This document shows positions 1-11,441 of a stretch of DNA of 64,000 nt, one piece after another (within the stretch, counting starts at the first letter, position 1; the number at the start of each line of letters is the position of its first letter). Source of the DNA: Casuarina equisetifolia. Taxonomy: Eukaryota > Streptophyta > Magnoliopsida > Fagales > Casuarinaceae. The notes under the pieces were generated by a model. It worked only from the letters and a program-made list of their open reading frames with translations, made no database searches and had not been told where the DNA came from. Location of the stretch: assembly GCA_028551475.1 (NCBI GenBank), contig CM052356.1, positions 3,358,001 to 3,422,000 of the forward strand, given 5' to 3'. Position numbers and translations under genes: made by a program.

Positions 1-1080
1 TTAGTGCAAATTTCTACCCGCTCACTTATCCATTGAGTGGCCGTTTTAAGAGTTAGGATGCAATTTTCAAAGCCAAGCAACCTAATCAGAATTCTTTCCT
101 TCAAAAAGATTTCGAGAACTCTATACATTGTATGCAAATTTTAGATAAAAACTTAGTAATGGATTGCACTAACTCACTCTCATTTCAAGAAAGGTTTTTA
201 ATACATCGGTCAAAGAAATTTAACGTATTGGTTGGGCACAAACTATACGTTGTACAACATTTAAATATATTATTAATAAGAGTAATTTTTTAAATCAAAA
301 GGTCACAAAGATCATTATTTTTCATGGGAAGAAAACTTTTTGATGGGATATTTAAGAAGCTACAAACAACGATTTAGAAACTAGTTTGCAGGTTTGGCCT
401 CTAGTTTGCATTTTGGCTTCATACGAATGACTAGCTTAGTTTCTCTAAACTTAATCTTAGGTATTATCGGTTTCTTACCCACTATCAAAGATATCAACAG
501 ACATATTTGACATTTGTATATACCTTATTGTGAAAATAATGTTTTTTTTATTATATAGGAATGATACTTTTTAAATTTGAATTCTAATATCATGTTAAAA
601 AGATTATTTTTTCTTTACAAACCAACTTGTTTGGAAGAGTATGTACTTTGTTTTAAAAATAATTTTAATATGTCATTTAAACAATGTGAATCACTTCAAG
701 ATTAGTTAGGGATATGTGTAGAAGCTCTTGACATGGTGCGTTTGCAACTTGTAGAGTGGACTGGTTGATTAGTCATTGCCATTACTTTATGCCAATGATT
801 TGATTTGTTGATTCAAAAATCCTATATTAATCACAACTTTGAAGGTCCTTGAAAATGATCGCCGAGATCCTGCAATCATTCCCTTTATATTCTTTTCATA
901 TGAAAGTCCACCCAGGACCTTTGCTGTTGTAAGCAACGTTATGATGCATTAATGGAAATCCCCAAAGTTTTGTCCATGAAAATCCCATAACAAAGTTCAC
1001 AAGCTGTGAGGATGTTTACAGGGAAGAGCCTGAAAAGCACTAGCATGATCAACTAACACACGAGAAAGTCCCCTACACAC
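1..1080. repeat. Duplicated noncoding block, left copy
   Basis: No gene is visible. The stretch from about 60 to 490 is a diverged copy of 6680-7100; both share the runs ATGCAAATTTTAGAT, GAAAACTTTTTGATGGGA and CATTTTGGCTCCATACGAAT (with single changes). It is the outer edge of the segmental duplication that also carries the HMA and MDAR copies to its right. The rest, to 1080, is AT-rich spacer. Confidence 0.6.
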
Positions 1081-1100
1081 TTCGATTAATCAGCGGTGGA

Positions 1101-1824
1101 TTACCAGAACCTATCAAGTCCCATGGCCACCACTATCAATTTCGTGTGCTTCGAGCTCACTTTTATCGAATCAATGCCTTCAAAAGGTGTTGAACAGAAG
1201 AGAAATAGATAAGAAGCTGGAAAGAAGCCTCTTACCACAAGGGCCAAGACCACGGACAACATAAAGCTCAACAGGCAAAATAGAAAGCTAAGGAATTATT
1301 TTGCAGGAATCGATGGAGGAATACATGATTATAAATTTTTATGCCTGCAATCATGATGTCTTAAGGAATTGATGGCTTCAATTGTTATCAGACAACTGTA
1401 TGAAAAAGAAAGGCAGTAAAATTTAGTGTCTGAACCGCGGTAAAGTAATTCAAATTACTGAAACAAAGAACTCAGCTCTTTTTCAGAAGCTGAAAATTCT
1501 TGAAACAAAGATGTTATCTCCTGTTTGCCAAAAAGTAAACAGAGGTAGCGGTAGACTGGTTTAAATCAGTACCTTTAAGGCAGGAAACTGCGCTTATGGC
1601 CTTCTGTTTCTGCTCGTCATCGCAATAGTCCACCTTTACAACAACTTTCCGCAACAAAAGTAACGAATTTAGATTTAAGTGATGGGAGATAAAGGGAATG
1701 AAGATGACTTAGCACCCAGTAAAATCATGCTTGCGAGATTAAACGATTTAACATTGACAAGATTCAAACTTAACAAGAAATTAACAGAGGCTATTTTGAC
1801 ATAAAGGGAAAGCATCACCTTTAT
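1101..1824 (-). pseudogene. HMA-domain protein gene, dead copy (copy A)
   Basis: Three exon relics line up with the two intact copies further right. Exon 1 is at 1819-1824, exon 2 at 1573-1648 (76 nt, same length as the live copies) and exon 3 at 1101-1177. Three independent lesions are visible. The start codon ATG is ATA. The intron 1 acceptor CAG is CGG. Exon 3 has lost about 290 nt, so the HMA fold breaks off after the third strand and jumps to the C-terminal tail and a stop. The remaining reading still resembles an HMA half-domain (KVVVKVDYCDDEQKQKAIS). Calling it non-functional is an inference from the lost start and splice site; a rescued transcript from another start is possible but unlikely. 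Confidence 0.85.
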
Positions 1825-1829
1825 TTTCC

Positions 1830-4430
1830 TGGGTTCAAGACGACAATAATTTCCGAACCAACTCTTTGCACCTGCTGACAGCATAGGAAATGACTATCCT
1901 ATTGTGTCACAGAGTAAAAAGAGGAAGAAAAGGATAAAGAGTTTTGGGAATTTCTAAGTATTTCTCTCAGAGAAAACTGAATAATTCCTGTCCTATATAT
2001 AATACTGGGACTACGATAAAAAAAAATATACAAAGAAATAAAATAAAAAAAATTTTCCTTATGGTATCTCATAATCAATAGTCCCATTGATTTTCAATAT
2101 ACACAAATAGATTTTCAAAAATAACTTGATTCTAATAATCAATAGTCACTCATATGGTATCTCATACCATATCAATGAAATATACATGTGTATCTCCAAC
2201 GTATAGTCTTAAAAATAATTTGAAAAGAATAATAAACATAGAATAAATGTTGAAATTGAAAGCTGGATTAGATGTCTCCAAAGAAAACCACCCCAGTGCA
2301 AGTGGATTAATTTAATATGATATTTTACTTCTTTTTTTTTTCAAAGGCTTTTCACAAATACTAATGCCATACTATTTTGTTACTTCAAGACTTTTCTAAA
2401 AAAGTCTATGCTACACACTTTTGACACCTTATAAAACGATGAAGCAATTCTTATTACTGAATAAATGTTGAGATTCAGCAACAGTTTAAAAATGTACTCA
2501 CCTCATTGTTTTCCTGAGTTAATCAATCGGACTACATTATTGATTCCATTCTCCAAAGAACTCCCACTTTGCTTCGTGAGTAGGACGGTTTTGTCCTACA
2601 AGTCAGTGAATACCTAGACAACTTTGAAACGCAAACTTAGAGCTCAAAATCCAGCACTGCGTCACTGCGCGTGATCAAATAGAATAAGTTTAGTTCTCCA
2701 ATAGCTACAACGACAACCTGTGATTAGGTCTACAAGTGCTTAGATTAGTGGTGAGCATGCGATTGCAGACGCTATCTAAGACTAAGAGGTTTTAAATTTG
2801 ACACTCCAAAAATATGTGAGTTATTGAGGGAAAAAAAAAAAGAGAGAGAGAGAGATGCTGATAATGCTCAGGATAGCTTTGAAACTTCAACTTCCAGAGA
2901 TTTTAGTCGAATTGTGACTTTCAGACCCAAAGATGTGTTCAAAATTAGGTGGGAAAGTCATTGAAAGAGTTTCGCCACTCGTGCATGACAAAGTCTCCTG
3001 ATTGCAAGAGAGTCCTACGCATGCTGCTTAGGCACAAACAGGACATGATTTGGGCAAAACTAAAAGTCTAGGCTTTCTACCAACTGGGTGTCCTTGATTC
3101 TTTCAAATTTGATTTCTGAAGTCGAAATCTCCCTAATCACGACAGCTCTTGCCACTCATCATTGTTCCGGACGCAGTGGAAAAGGAAGCGCCTAAAGGGA
3201 AAACAGCTGACGGAACACATGTTTCCATATGATAGGCCGTAACTGGACCATCAGCATCGTCTGGAATCTGAAGTCTTGAATTTCTGACTGCTAACAGTTC
3301 TTAAACACCGAACATCCTCAAGAGTCAGCAAATGAAAGGCCAAATATTCAAAGATGCTTGCCCTGCAAGTTGTTATCTCTGACCCTATCTAGTTATGTCA
3401 AGGTACATCCCCCGCTAAGCACAACCTGCCGAATGGTAAGGACTTTAGGCAGAAACTAACCAAACTGTGGGCCTCGTCTGCATCAGATGACTGTATCAGT
3501 CAGTCTGCATATGTATTTGTGAAGTCACAAAGCATTTCTAAAATTTTATTGGAGAAATGTCATATGAGCTGAGCCATCTTTGCCCATGATCAGCTCCATG
3601 CTATAAGCTCTGAAGAACTTCACTGAACAAAAATAAATAATAATAAATAAATAAATAACTAAACTAAAAATAGATCTCTATTCCAAAAAAGCTTTATGAT
3701 TTCTTTATTTTCTATAAAAAGGATGCTGATGAGAGAAAAGAAAAATTTGAAGCTAAGATGTTATTAACAAAAAAAGATTAACTTGACTGGTCAAAGAATT
3801 AAAAAAAGGATAGTAAACCATTGATGAGTCATAAGCAACTTGTAGCTTTAATTCTAAAAATGATTACATATGTAAACCATAAAGTCCCATTTGTAAACCT
3901 CAATAGTTACATAAGGAATCTTCTTCACTTAAAATTGAATGTCCATAAACTAACTCATTAGAAACTTCTAGCTTTAATTCTAATTGATCTAAAACTACTC
4001 TCATATTTTGGGAGTATTTTTGGTACTGTGATTGTCAGTTCAAGGTGGTCACATGGATATCCCATAGAAATATTTAGAATGTCATCAGAAGCACTTCAAG
4101 ATATTAAGAACAGATTAATTTGGAGAACTAAAGCTACAACACAGCCCAAAAGCAATTGAGTTTACCTAAAAACCAAAAGAAACAATTAATATATTCTGGT
4201 CAGGTTGAATCATATGATGCCATATCACATCAAATCTGCAAGCAGCATACTTCTTTGGTGCCCGGCCTGCTTCTATGAATTAATAGCATCTGGATTAAGG
4301 GGGCACGAGTAATTAATCGAGATACAACATCCTCATTGTAACCATTTCTCTTACTAGGTCCTACCTTCATCCTTTATTATAGAGCCGCAAGGTAAGAAAT
4401 CTCTGTAATGCACAAATTTTTTGACACTAT
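1830..4430. other. Spacer with duplicated segments
   Basis: No gene is supported. It contains a short GA run (2841-2855). The segment from about 3300 to 4270 recurs at 9580-10470 and in part at 13770-14100, so it belongs to the duplicated HMA/MDAR unit. Shared landmarks include GTCAGCAAATGAAAGGCCA and the phrase GGTGCCCGGCCTG. Confidence 0.6.
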
Positions 4431-4435
4431 TCTAT

Positions 4436-5790
4436 GGTGCATTGGACAGCAGCCTCAATTTGTAAAGCTGTCCGAGCAATGTCTATCGCCTTCTCAGCTG
4501 AAGATGCATTCTGAAGCTTGGCTTTATCAACAATGGGTTGGCTCCTCGCAGGTTTAGGAAGGATTTGAAATTCCTTGAAAAAAAGCATAATAAGATGTCA
4601 GTTTTTAGTTAACTAAGCCAAAGGCAAGAAGGATGGTACTAAAATCTTGTCTGTTTCAAAATTTTACGAAGTTCACACCTATAGTCGAGCAGTAAAATCA
4701 CTTAGCTTTGGATCCCTTTCCTCTGTATAGTCTATAATCTCATAATGATAAACTAAAATGTACACTCAAAACAAGCCAAGCGATTTTGGGCCATCGCAAA
4801 TGTCTGCTGATCAAGATGTAGACAGCATTTTTCATAAGACTACTAAGGACCCTTAGTGTTACAATTAACGCTTAATAGCAGCAACAATGTGAAGCTTGTC
4901 TAATTCTTTTGTGAATTGCCTATCCTATGCTTTGGGCATCAGAAACATATAGATGTACACTAGTAGATGCAATAGTCCGAGTCTTAAACAAGGCCTAATG
5001 ACAAATGACCTCTCTTGGCAGGCCTATCTCTCCCTTCAGTAATAGAGATCTCTTCAAGGGTATGGAAGATAATCATGCCTGGAAATCATGAAATAACATT
5101 ATTATCAGGATCTATGAAAGAATCACACACTTTACTTATTGGTCTTCGCTTGGAGCCATGTATTACAAGGGTTTCAACTGCTCAGAGTAGGTAATCTCAA
5201 ATGTTCCCATTGCTCCAACAATTAGGTTCCCCTGTATTTCTCCAGAGCTGGGGTTCAAACCGCTACCCACATCAAACCCCAACCCCCCTACCTAATCTCT
5301 CTCTCTCACAGGGACTGACAGCAGTTTTTGCTGCAATACCAAATATTTGCTTGAACTAGAGTTCATATTTTGTCAACCACTACACTTAAGACAATGCACC
5401 TGATTTTAATATGTTCTTATGAAACAAATTAAAAGGAAGCTGCCAACAGAAGCATGAAAAAGAAACTACCAACAACGAGACTGGTGAATCAGCATCTGAA
5501 ATATCCTGAATATAGTGAACACCAGAAGGTTTCCTGCTATTTTCTCTTCTGAAAACTCTATAATTGAGTACTGATACAAAACTTCAAGGTATCTTAAAAG
5601 CTGTGCATCCTGTAGCTATTATGAGCGACTCATATTTAAGCTGCTTGATTGAATTTTCGTCAGAAATTGCTTCTCAATATCAGTACTTTGTCACTAGTTC
5701 TTCATAAAACATCTAAGCAGATCAGTGGAAATTACAAGTTGCTGATAAAAAATGGATTTTCAACTCAACGTAAATGGGATTGATAAGGAT
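4436..5790 (-). pseudogene. Deleted copy of the 3' half of an MDAR gene
   Basis: This is a shortened copy of the MDAR gene found intact at 14263-19844. The last exon is recognisable at about 4440-4570 (EFQILPKPARSQPIVDKAKL), but its stop TAA has become CAA. Short relics follow of exon 13 (about 5070-5095) and of exon 10 with foreign sequence inside it (about 5226-5335). Then come relics of exon 6 (about 5475-5540) and exon 5 (about 5600-5720). Exons 7-9, 11-12 and 14-15 are missing through internal deletions. The order and strand match the intact gene, and introns are kept, so it arose by DNA duplication and not by retroposition. Confidence 0.85.
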
Positions 5791-5799
5791 ATAATTGCC

Positions 5800-7990
5800 G
5801 AGTGGCATTTGTGGCTCTCCCTCACCTTAACTTTTCAATGGTAGCTAGGATCAACTAAAGAAAGAATTTTAAAGTTTCTTCTCCATCACGCCTGTCTTTG
5901 TACAAGCGACTAAACTATTTGAATAGCTTAAGAAATACCACTCGGTTTTGGCCCCCATGTAATTGGGTGCCTGCTTTTTAAGACGATGACCCTTTTGGAC
6001 GTAGTTGGGTATCTAGAGAGGCCTAAAGGCTAAAGCTAAAGCTAACTTAAACATTAAAGGGTATTTTTTTATTATTTAAATTTCACCTTAAAAATCTCAT
6101 TTCTTAATATGAAAATTTCATTTCATACATATTTCTTAATACTTGTAAGTGTCATTAGCCTCAAGATCATTCTTAGTAAAATAGTATTAACATAGATTTT
6201 GATACTACATTAGAAAGCTTAAAAGTTCTAATTTAAGGATTTTAAAAATTTTATTTAAGTTTTACTTTAAGAATTTTATTTTTTAATGTAGAATTCTCAT
6301 CATATACAATTGGGTAAGGTTTTTGTAGATATTTGATTCTAACCCTACCAAGCAACACACATTAAAATATGGAAAAGTTTCTTAGACTTTGGTTTGAAGA
6401 CTGCTTTGTCTAATGAGAATAGATTAGAAGAGAGAATTTATCCCATAGATGTACATTTTAGAAGGAGAATATATTTGAGAAACCCGTTTGAAGATTTGAA
6501 CTCATAAAAATGGAGTAGCAAATAGTGCCCAGTTATTGGTCATCAAAGAAAGAGATGTCGGCAAGAAAGCGCTGGAAAAGGTGAAACGGATCTTGCTTTC
6601 TCACTTCCTTCCATCTTGATGCAAAATCCGACCGCTTAATGGTAGATGGTAGATGGTAGATGGTAGATGCATATGCTCAAAAAGATTAAGATTCTTTCCT
6701 TTAAAAAGACTCCGAAAACTCTAAACGTTGCATGCAAATTTTAGATTAACACTTAGTACAATGGGTTGTACTAACTCCCCTTTCAATGAAGGTTTTTAAT
6801 AAATCCATCAAGAAAAATTAATATATTTGTTGTGGACAAACTATTAGCTTGTTCATTATTTAAATATATTATTAATAAGTCTAATTTTTTAAATAAAAAT
6901 TTCACAATGATCAACATTTTTTTATTGAAAGAAAACTTTTTGATGGGATATTTAAGAAGCAACAAACCACGGGTTCGAAAAGAAGTATTGGAAGTTTGTC
7001 CTCTAGTTTGCATTTTGGCTCCATACGAATGGCTAGCTTAGTTTCTTTAAACTTAGTCTTAGACATTATCAGTTTGTCACCTAGAATCAAACACATCAGT
7101 CGACATATTTGACGTTTCTACTAGGAATTCCTTGGTGGTTGATGCATTGATACAAACTTAACACAGGTGTGGAAGTAAAATAGAGTAAGGAAAGAGGAAG
7201 ACACATACACGAACGAACTAGTGGGAGCAAAGTGGTTCAGTGTTCATTCATTCACTGCAACAACAAGAGCAGAATTTGTTTTACAGAACCAAAGAGGGCT
7301 AACCCGACACTTGTCTTCGTTGAGGCTTGGGCTCCCATATCTAATTCAAACTGACACATCTCAAAACATCAAATCAAAAGACATAAAGAAGTTGGACAGT
7401 AACTACATCACCTAGCTACATCACACGTGAAGCATCACCATGTTCTATACGACTAGGCACTGTGCTGACTGCAATTTATCCAACTGCTCCAGAATGGAGC
7501 TAGTTTGTGTTAGACTGCAGATTCACTTCAGTGAGCCCTGGTCTCACTTCAGCTTCATTTACGGCAACCCTGTCAGTCTAACATGCATGGCCGATTGCAT
7601 TTCTGTTTCCATCTCCGGTGCACTCGTAGGACCCGTTCAAGATCCTTGGCTTTAAAATTGCATGTGAGTTAGAACCAAAAAGAAAGAAAATGAGAGAATG
7701 TTGAGTTTGTTTCTTGTTCAACAACGTGATCAAAAGAACGCTTTTGAATAGAAAAGATAAGGATCCAACACTAACAACAAAGCAATTCAACTGCAAATTT
7801 CCTCTGGACTAAGTTACTGATGTTCAGGATGCTATCCTAATTGATGACAGATAGTCCTGACCTCATTAATGATGAACATATTTTACATATTATTTATGGA
7901 TTTTAAGATGAGCCTCCTTATTTTGACAATTGGTATTAAGTAACACTCCCAACATAACAGTTCACAAGGTGAGAGGATATTTCCAGTTGC
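5800..7990. other. Spacer; LTR-like relic, heptamer repeat, duplicated block
   Basis: No gene is supported. About 6070-6320 holds a degenerate direct-repeat pair (6077-6135 and 6253-6310) around an 115-bp middle, like the TRIM relics elsewhere in the window. At 6639-6669 a 7-bp unit ATGGTAG is repeated four times. About 6680-7100 is the second copy of the block at 60-490. About 7100-7990 shows nothing recognisable; the open frames there have no family features. Confidence 0.5.
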
Positions 7991-7995
7991 TCCCG

Positions 7996-9308
7996 CTACA
8001 CTCGTTTAATCCGCGGTGGATTACCAGAACCCTTCAGTTTAATGGCCATGGCTTCCAATTCCCACTTGTTCCCTCGAGTCCCAGGAACATCATTTAACGC
8101 AACTGCTTGGAATATCTTCGTGAAGCCAGAAATAGTAGTAGACTGGGGGACGATAGGACGCTTTCCATGGTTCTTCTGCTCCTTCGTGGGTTCTACTTTC
8201 TTCTTCCCCTTCCTTCCGTGTTCTTCGTTCCTCGCAGTTACGACAGTCAAAAGTTTAGGGTTACCATATTTCTTCAGCTTGTTCACAACATCCAACGGGT
8301 CTACACCACCAACCACTGTCAATTTTTTGTCCTTCATGTTCATTGCTACCGAATGAACGCCTGGAAAAGTTGTTGAACAGAACAGAAATAGATAAGAAGC
8401 TGGAAAGAACCCTTTTACCACAAAAGCCAAGACCAAGGAAAACATAAAATTCAATAGGCAAAACAAATAACTAGGTAATTATTGTCTCTGCAATCATGAT
8501 ATCTTCGGGAATTGATGGCTTCAGTTGATCAGAGACAGTTGCAGGAAAAAGAAAGGCAATAAAATTTAGAATCTGAGCTCAGTTAAGTAATTCAAATAAC
8601 TGAAACAATGAACTCTACGCTTTTTCAGAAGCCGAAAATTCTTGAAACAGAAGCGTTTTCTTGTCTTTGCTAACAGGAAAACAGAGGTAGTGGTTGACCG
8701 GTTTAAATCAGTACCTGTAAGGCCAGAAACTGCGCTCATGGCCTTCTGTTTTTGTTTCTCATCGTGCAAGTCCAACTCCACAACAATTTTCTGCAACAAA
8801 AGTCACGAATTTAGATTCAGGAAACAGGAGATAACAGAAATGAAGATGACCAAACAAACAAGATCATCCAGCAAAATCATGGTTGCTAATTTTAATGTCT
8901 CAGCTGAAACAGTAGTGTAGATGACTTCATGACTGACAAGAGCAGTGGAAGAAATGATCAAAGAAACCAATGGGTTTTGAACAAACAACATCAAAGCTCT
9001 AAAGAAATCTACGGCATCAAAAGTGGAATGCAAAGTTTATGTTTCCAAATTTGAAAACAACCCAGAAGAGAAAAAGAAAATCCATCAGTAACCTCCTAGC
9101 TCAGTCATAACAGGTGTTGTCGGATCTGTTGATCCTAGGATTAACACTCCAAGGGTGTATGAGTGTATAAAAAAATAAAAATAAAAATAACTCCATACGA
9201 CCAATAAGAGGCATGGAAAGACTAAACAAATCAAGCTTGACAAGATTCAAACTTCATAAGAAATTACAAAGACTACGTTTTGATATGGAGGGTAAGCATC
9301 ACCTTCAT
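7996..9308 (-). CDS. HMA-domain protein, copy B (intact)
   Basis: The exons are 9303-9308 (ATG AAG only), 8715-8790 and 7996-8360, all with GT-AG introns, and the frame closes to 148 aa. Residues 1-70 form a heavy-metal-associated fold of the HIPP / Pi21-like plant group: [20 protein letters not shown], then strand 2-3 [20 protein letters not shown]. The usual metal-binding MxCxxC loop is absent (LDLHDEK in its place) and there is no C-terminal CaaX box, so it is neither a classic metallochaperone nor an isoprenylated HIPP. The tail after residue 72 is basic, with a short conserved end shared with copy C. Tiny first exons are usual in this family. Role unknown; protein-protein or residual metal binding are the family possibilities. 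The neighbours on both sides are copies of the same gene. Confidence 0.85.
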
Positions 9309-9309
9309 T

Positions 9310-10500
9310 TTGCTGCGTTCAAAGTTCTCACCCGGTCTCGACTTAACTAAAACAAGGACAATTAAATACAAAGATACGCAGAGAATAGAAGAAGATGAAG
9401 AACAACATAAGAAGATTCAGGTAAAGATACTTCGGATAAACATTAATAAACTAAGCAGGTCTTGACCAAAACAGGTCAAGCCCACACCCGTCCCTTGATA
9501 AACAAGGAACCAACCAAGCAAGGACACCGAGACTTCGGACCAAGTCGTAGTGGTAATTACCTCCAAAGCTCCTTAAGTTTTCTTGTGAGTCAGCATATGA
9601 AAGGCCAGATATTCAAAGATGCCAAATGGTGTGGACTTTACGCGGAAACTAACCAAACTGTGGGCCTCGTCTGCAGCAGGTGACTGTATCAGTCTGCATA
9701 TGTATTTGTGAAAGCACATACCATTTCTAAAATTTTGTTTGAGAAATGTCATATAAAGGGAGTCATCTTTACCCATGATCAGGTCCATTGAGATATGGTC
9801 CAATCATTGACTATAAATTCTAGGGAATTTCACATAACAAAGAAAAATTAAAAATATTATTTAGAACTGAATCTCTATTTCAAAAAATTTCTATAATACT
9901 TTATTTTCTACAAAAAAAAATAACGATGAGAGAATTGAAAATTTTGAAGCTAAAAGATGTTATTTACAAAAAAAGATTAACTTGATTAGAGAATAGTTAG
10001 AGGAATGTGGAAAGAAGGTAATAAACCATTAACTAAGCGTAAGGAACTTGTACCTTTAATTCTACAAACGATTACATGTGTAAACCACTAACTCTCATTT
10101 GTAGACCTCAATAGTTACACGTGGGATCCTCTTCACTTAACATTGGGTGTTCATAACCTAACTCCTTAGCAACTTGTAGCTTTAATTGTAATTGATTTAA
10201 AATTGGTCTCATATTTTGGGAGCATTTTTGTTATTGTTATTGTGAGTTAAGGAGCATCCCACATATATATTAAGAATGTTACATATAGTTAGCATCAGAA
10301 GCCCTTCAAGACATTAAGAACAGACTAACTTGTACAGCCAAAGGTAAAACACACAACCCATAGGCAATTAAGTTTACCCAAAAACCAAAATAAACAATTA
10401 ATATGTTCTTGCAAAGGTTGTATCATATGATGTCATATCACATCAAATTTGCAGCATCATACTTATTTGTTGACCAGCCTGATTCTATGAATTATCAGCA
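9310..10500. repeat. Duplicated spacer (middle copy)
   Basis: No gene is seen. About 9340-9400 (tail of the HMA upstream region) recurs at about 13615-13670. About 9580-9740 recurs at 3300-3560 and 13770-13940. About 9730-10470 recurs at 3560-4270. The copies diverge by scattered substitutions and small indels, so the duplications are not recent. Confidence 0.6.
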
Positions 10501-10509
10501 TAAACAAAC

Positions 10510-11140
10510 GCTAAACAGCAAACAACATTGGCATATTCTCTATAAGCATTTATTGTAAATATTCAAACCTTGTATTTAGTTTAGGTCTTAAGCCTATAAA
10601 TATAAGCCCTCTATTGTATAGTTTGGTACAATTAATTACATAGAAATTCCCACACACTTTGGCTTTCTCAAAATCTTACACCAGCCATTTCACCTTATCT
10701 CAAAGACCTAACCTATCTCAAGAGTTTGGCTTTAATACCACTTATAATGCATTTAGTATAAATATGTTTACCACTCAACTAATGGCTTAAAATTGAGTCA
10801 ACTTTTAAGCAAAATCAAAGTGAAAGGAGGTTTGTGGAGACAAAAAGTGAGAGTTTTAAATAGAATAGGAAAACAGTGTAAAAAATGTGTAAATAGAATG
10901 ATCCCACCCTTTATATAGGTGTTGACGCCCTTAGCCTATTAAATAAGTAATTGATTTAAATATAACTAATTAGTCTTAGTTATAAATGTGTAACAATTAC
11001 AAAGACAACAATAAATATAAGATTGTAATGATGGTCTTATTTAATAGGATCATCAGTACATTCAAAATCTAACTAAGGAAACAGATCATAATATTCACAT
11101 TAAATTATAAAAGGAAACAAAAGGAAAACGGTGCACACAC
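10510..11140 (-). mobile_element. Probable LTR retrotransposon relic
   Basis: On the minus strand a TGGTATTAAAGCC (about 10727-10739) resembles the primer-binding site complementary to initiator tRNA-Met (canonical TGGTATCAGAGCC). It follows a roughly 350-bp stretch with a TATA-like CCTATATAAAGG (plus-strand reading near 10911-10920), as a 5' LTR would. This stretch interrupts the duplicated block and is absent from the other copies. No coding domain remains and I could not fix the LTR ends, so this is a low-confidence call. Confidence 0.35.
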
Positions 11141-11441
11141 CTACATAAGAAAAACTAGATGCAATAAACTTGTATTTGAATAGCATATCTAGCAGCCCAT
11201 CCTACTAAGCCAAAACGTAAGAGCATGACTCGTACTTAACTAGGCGATTTATGGCCAGACTTATATTCAAATATCCAATATCAGCCCGTACTATTAATCC
11301 AAAACATAAGAGCCTGACTCAAACTTGACCAGCCAATCTATGGCCTGTCGTTCCATGCCTTCTTACACAGCCGAGAATGTGTGTCTCCAGCTCCCCTGCA
11401 CTGAGGTACCCGAGCGGCGCTCTCCTTTGCGCGTGGTCCCG

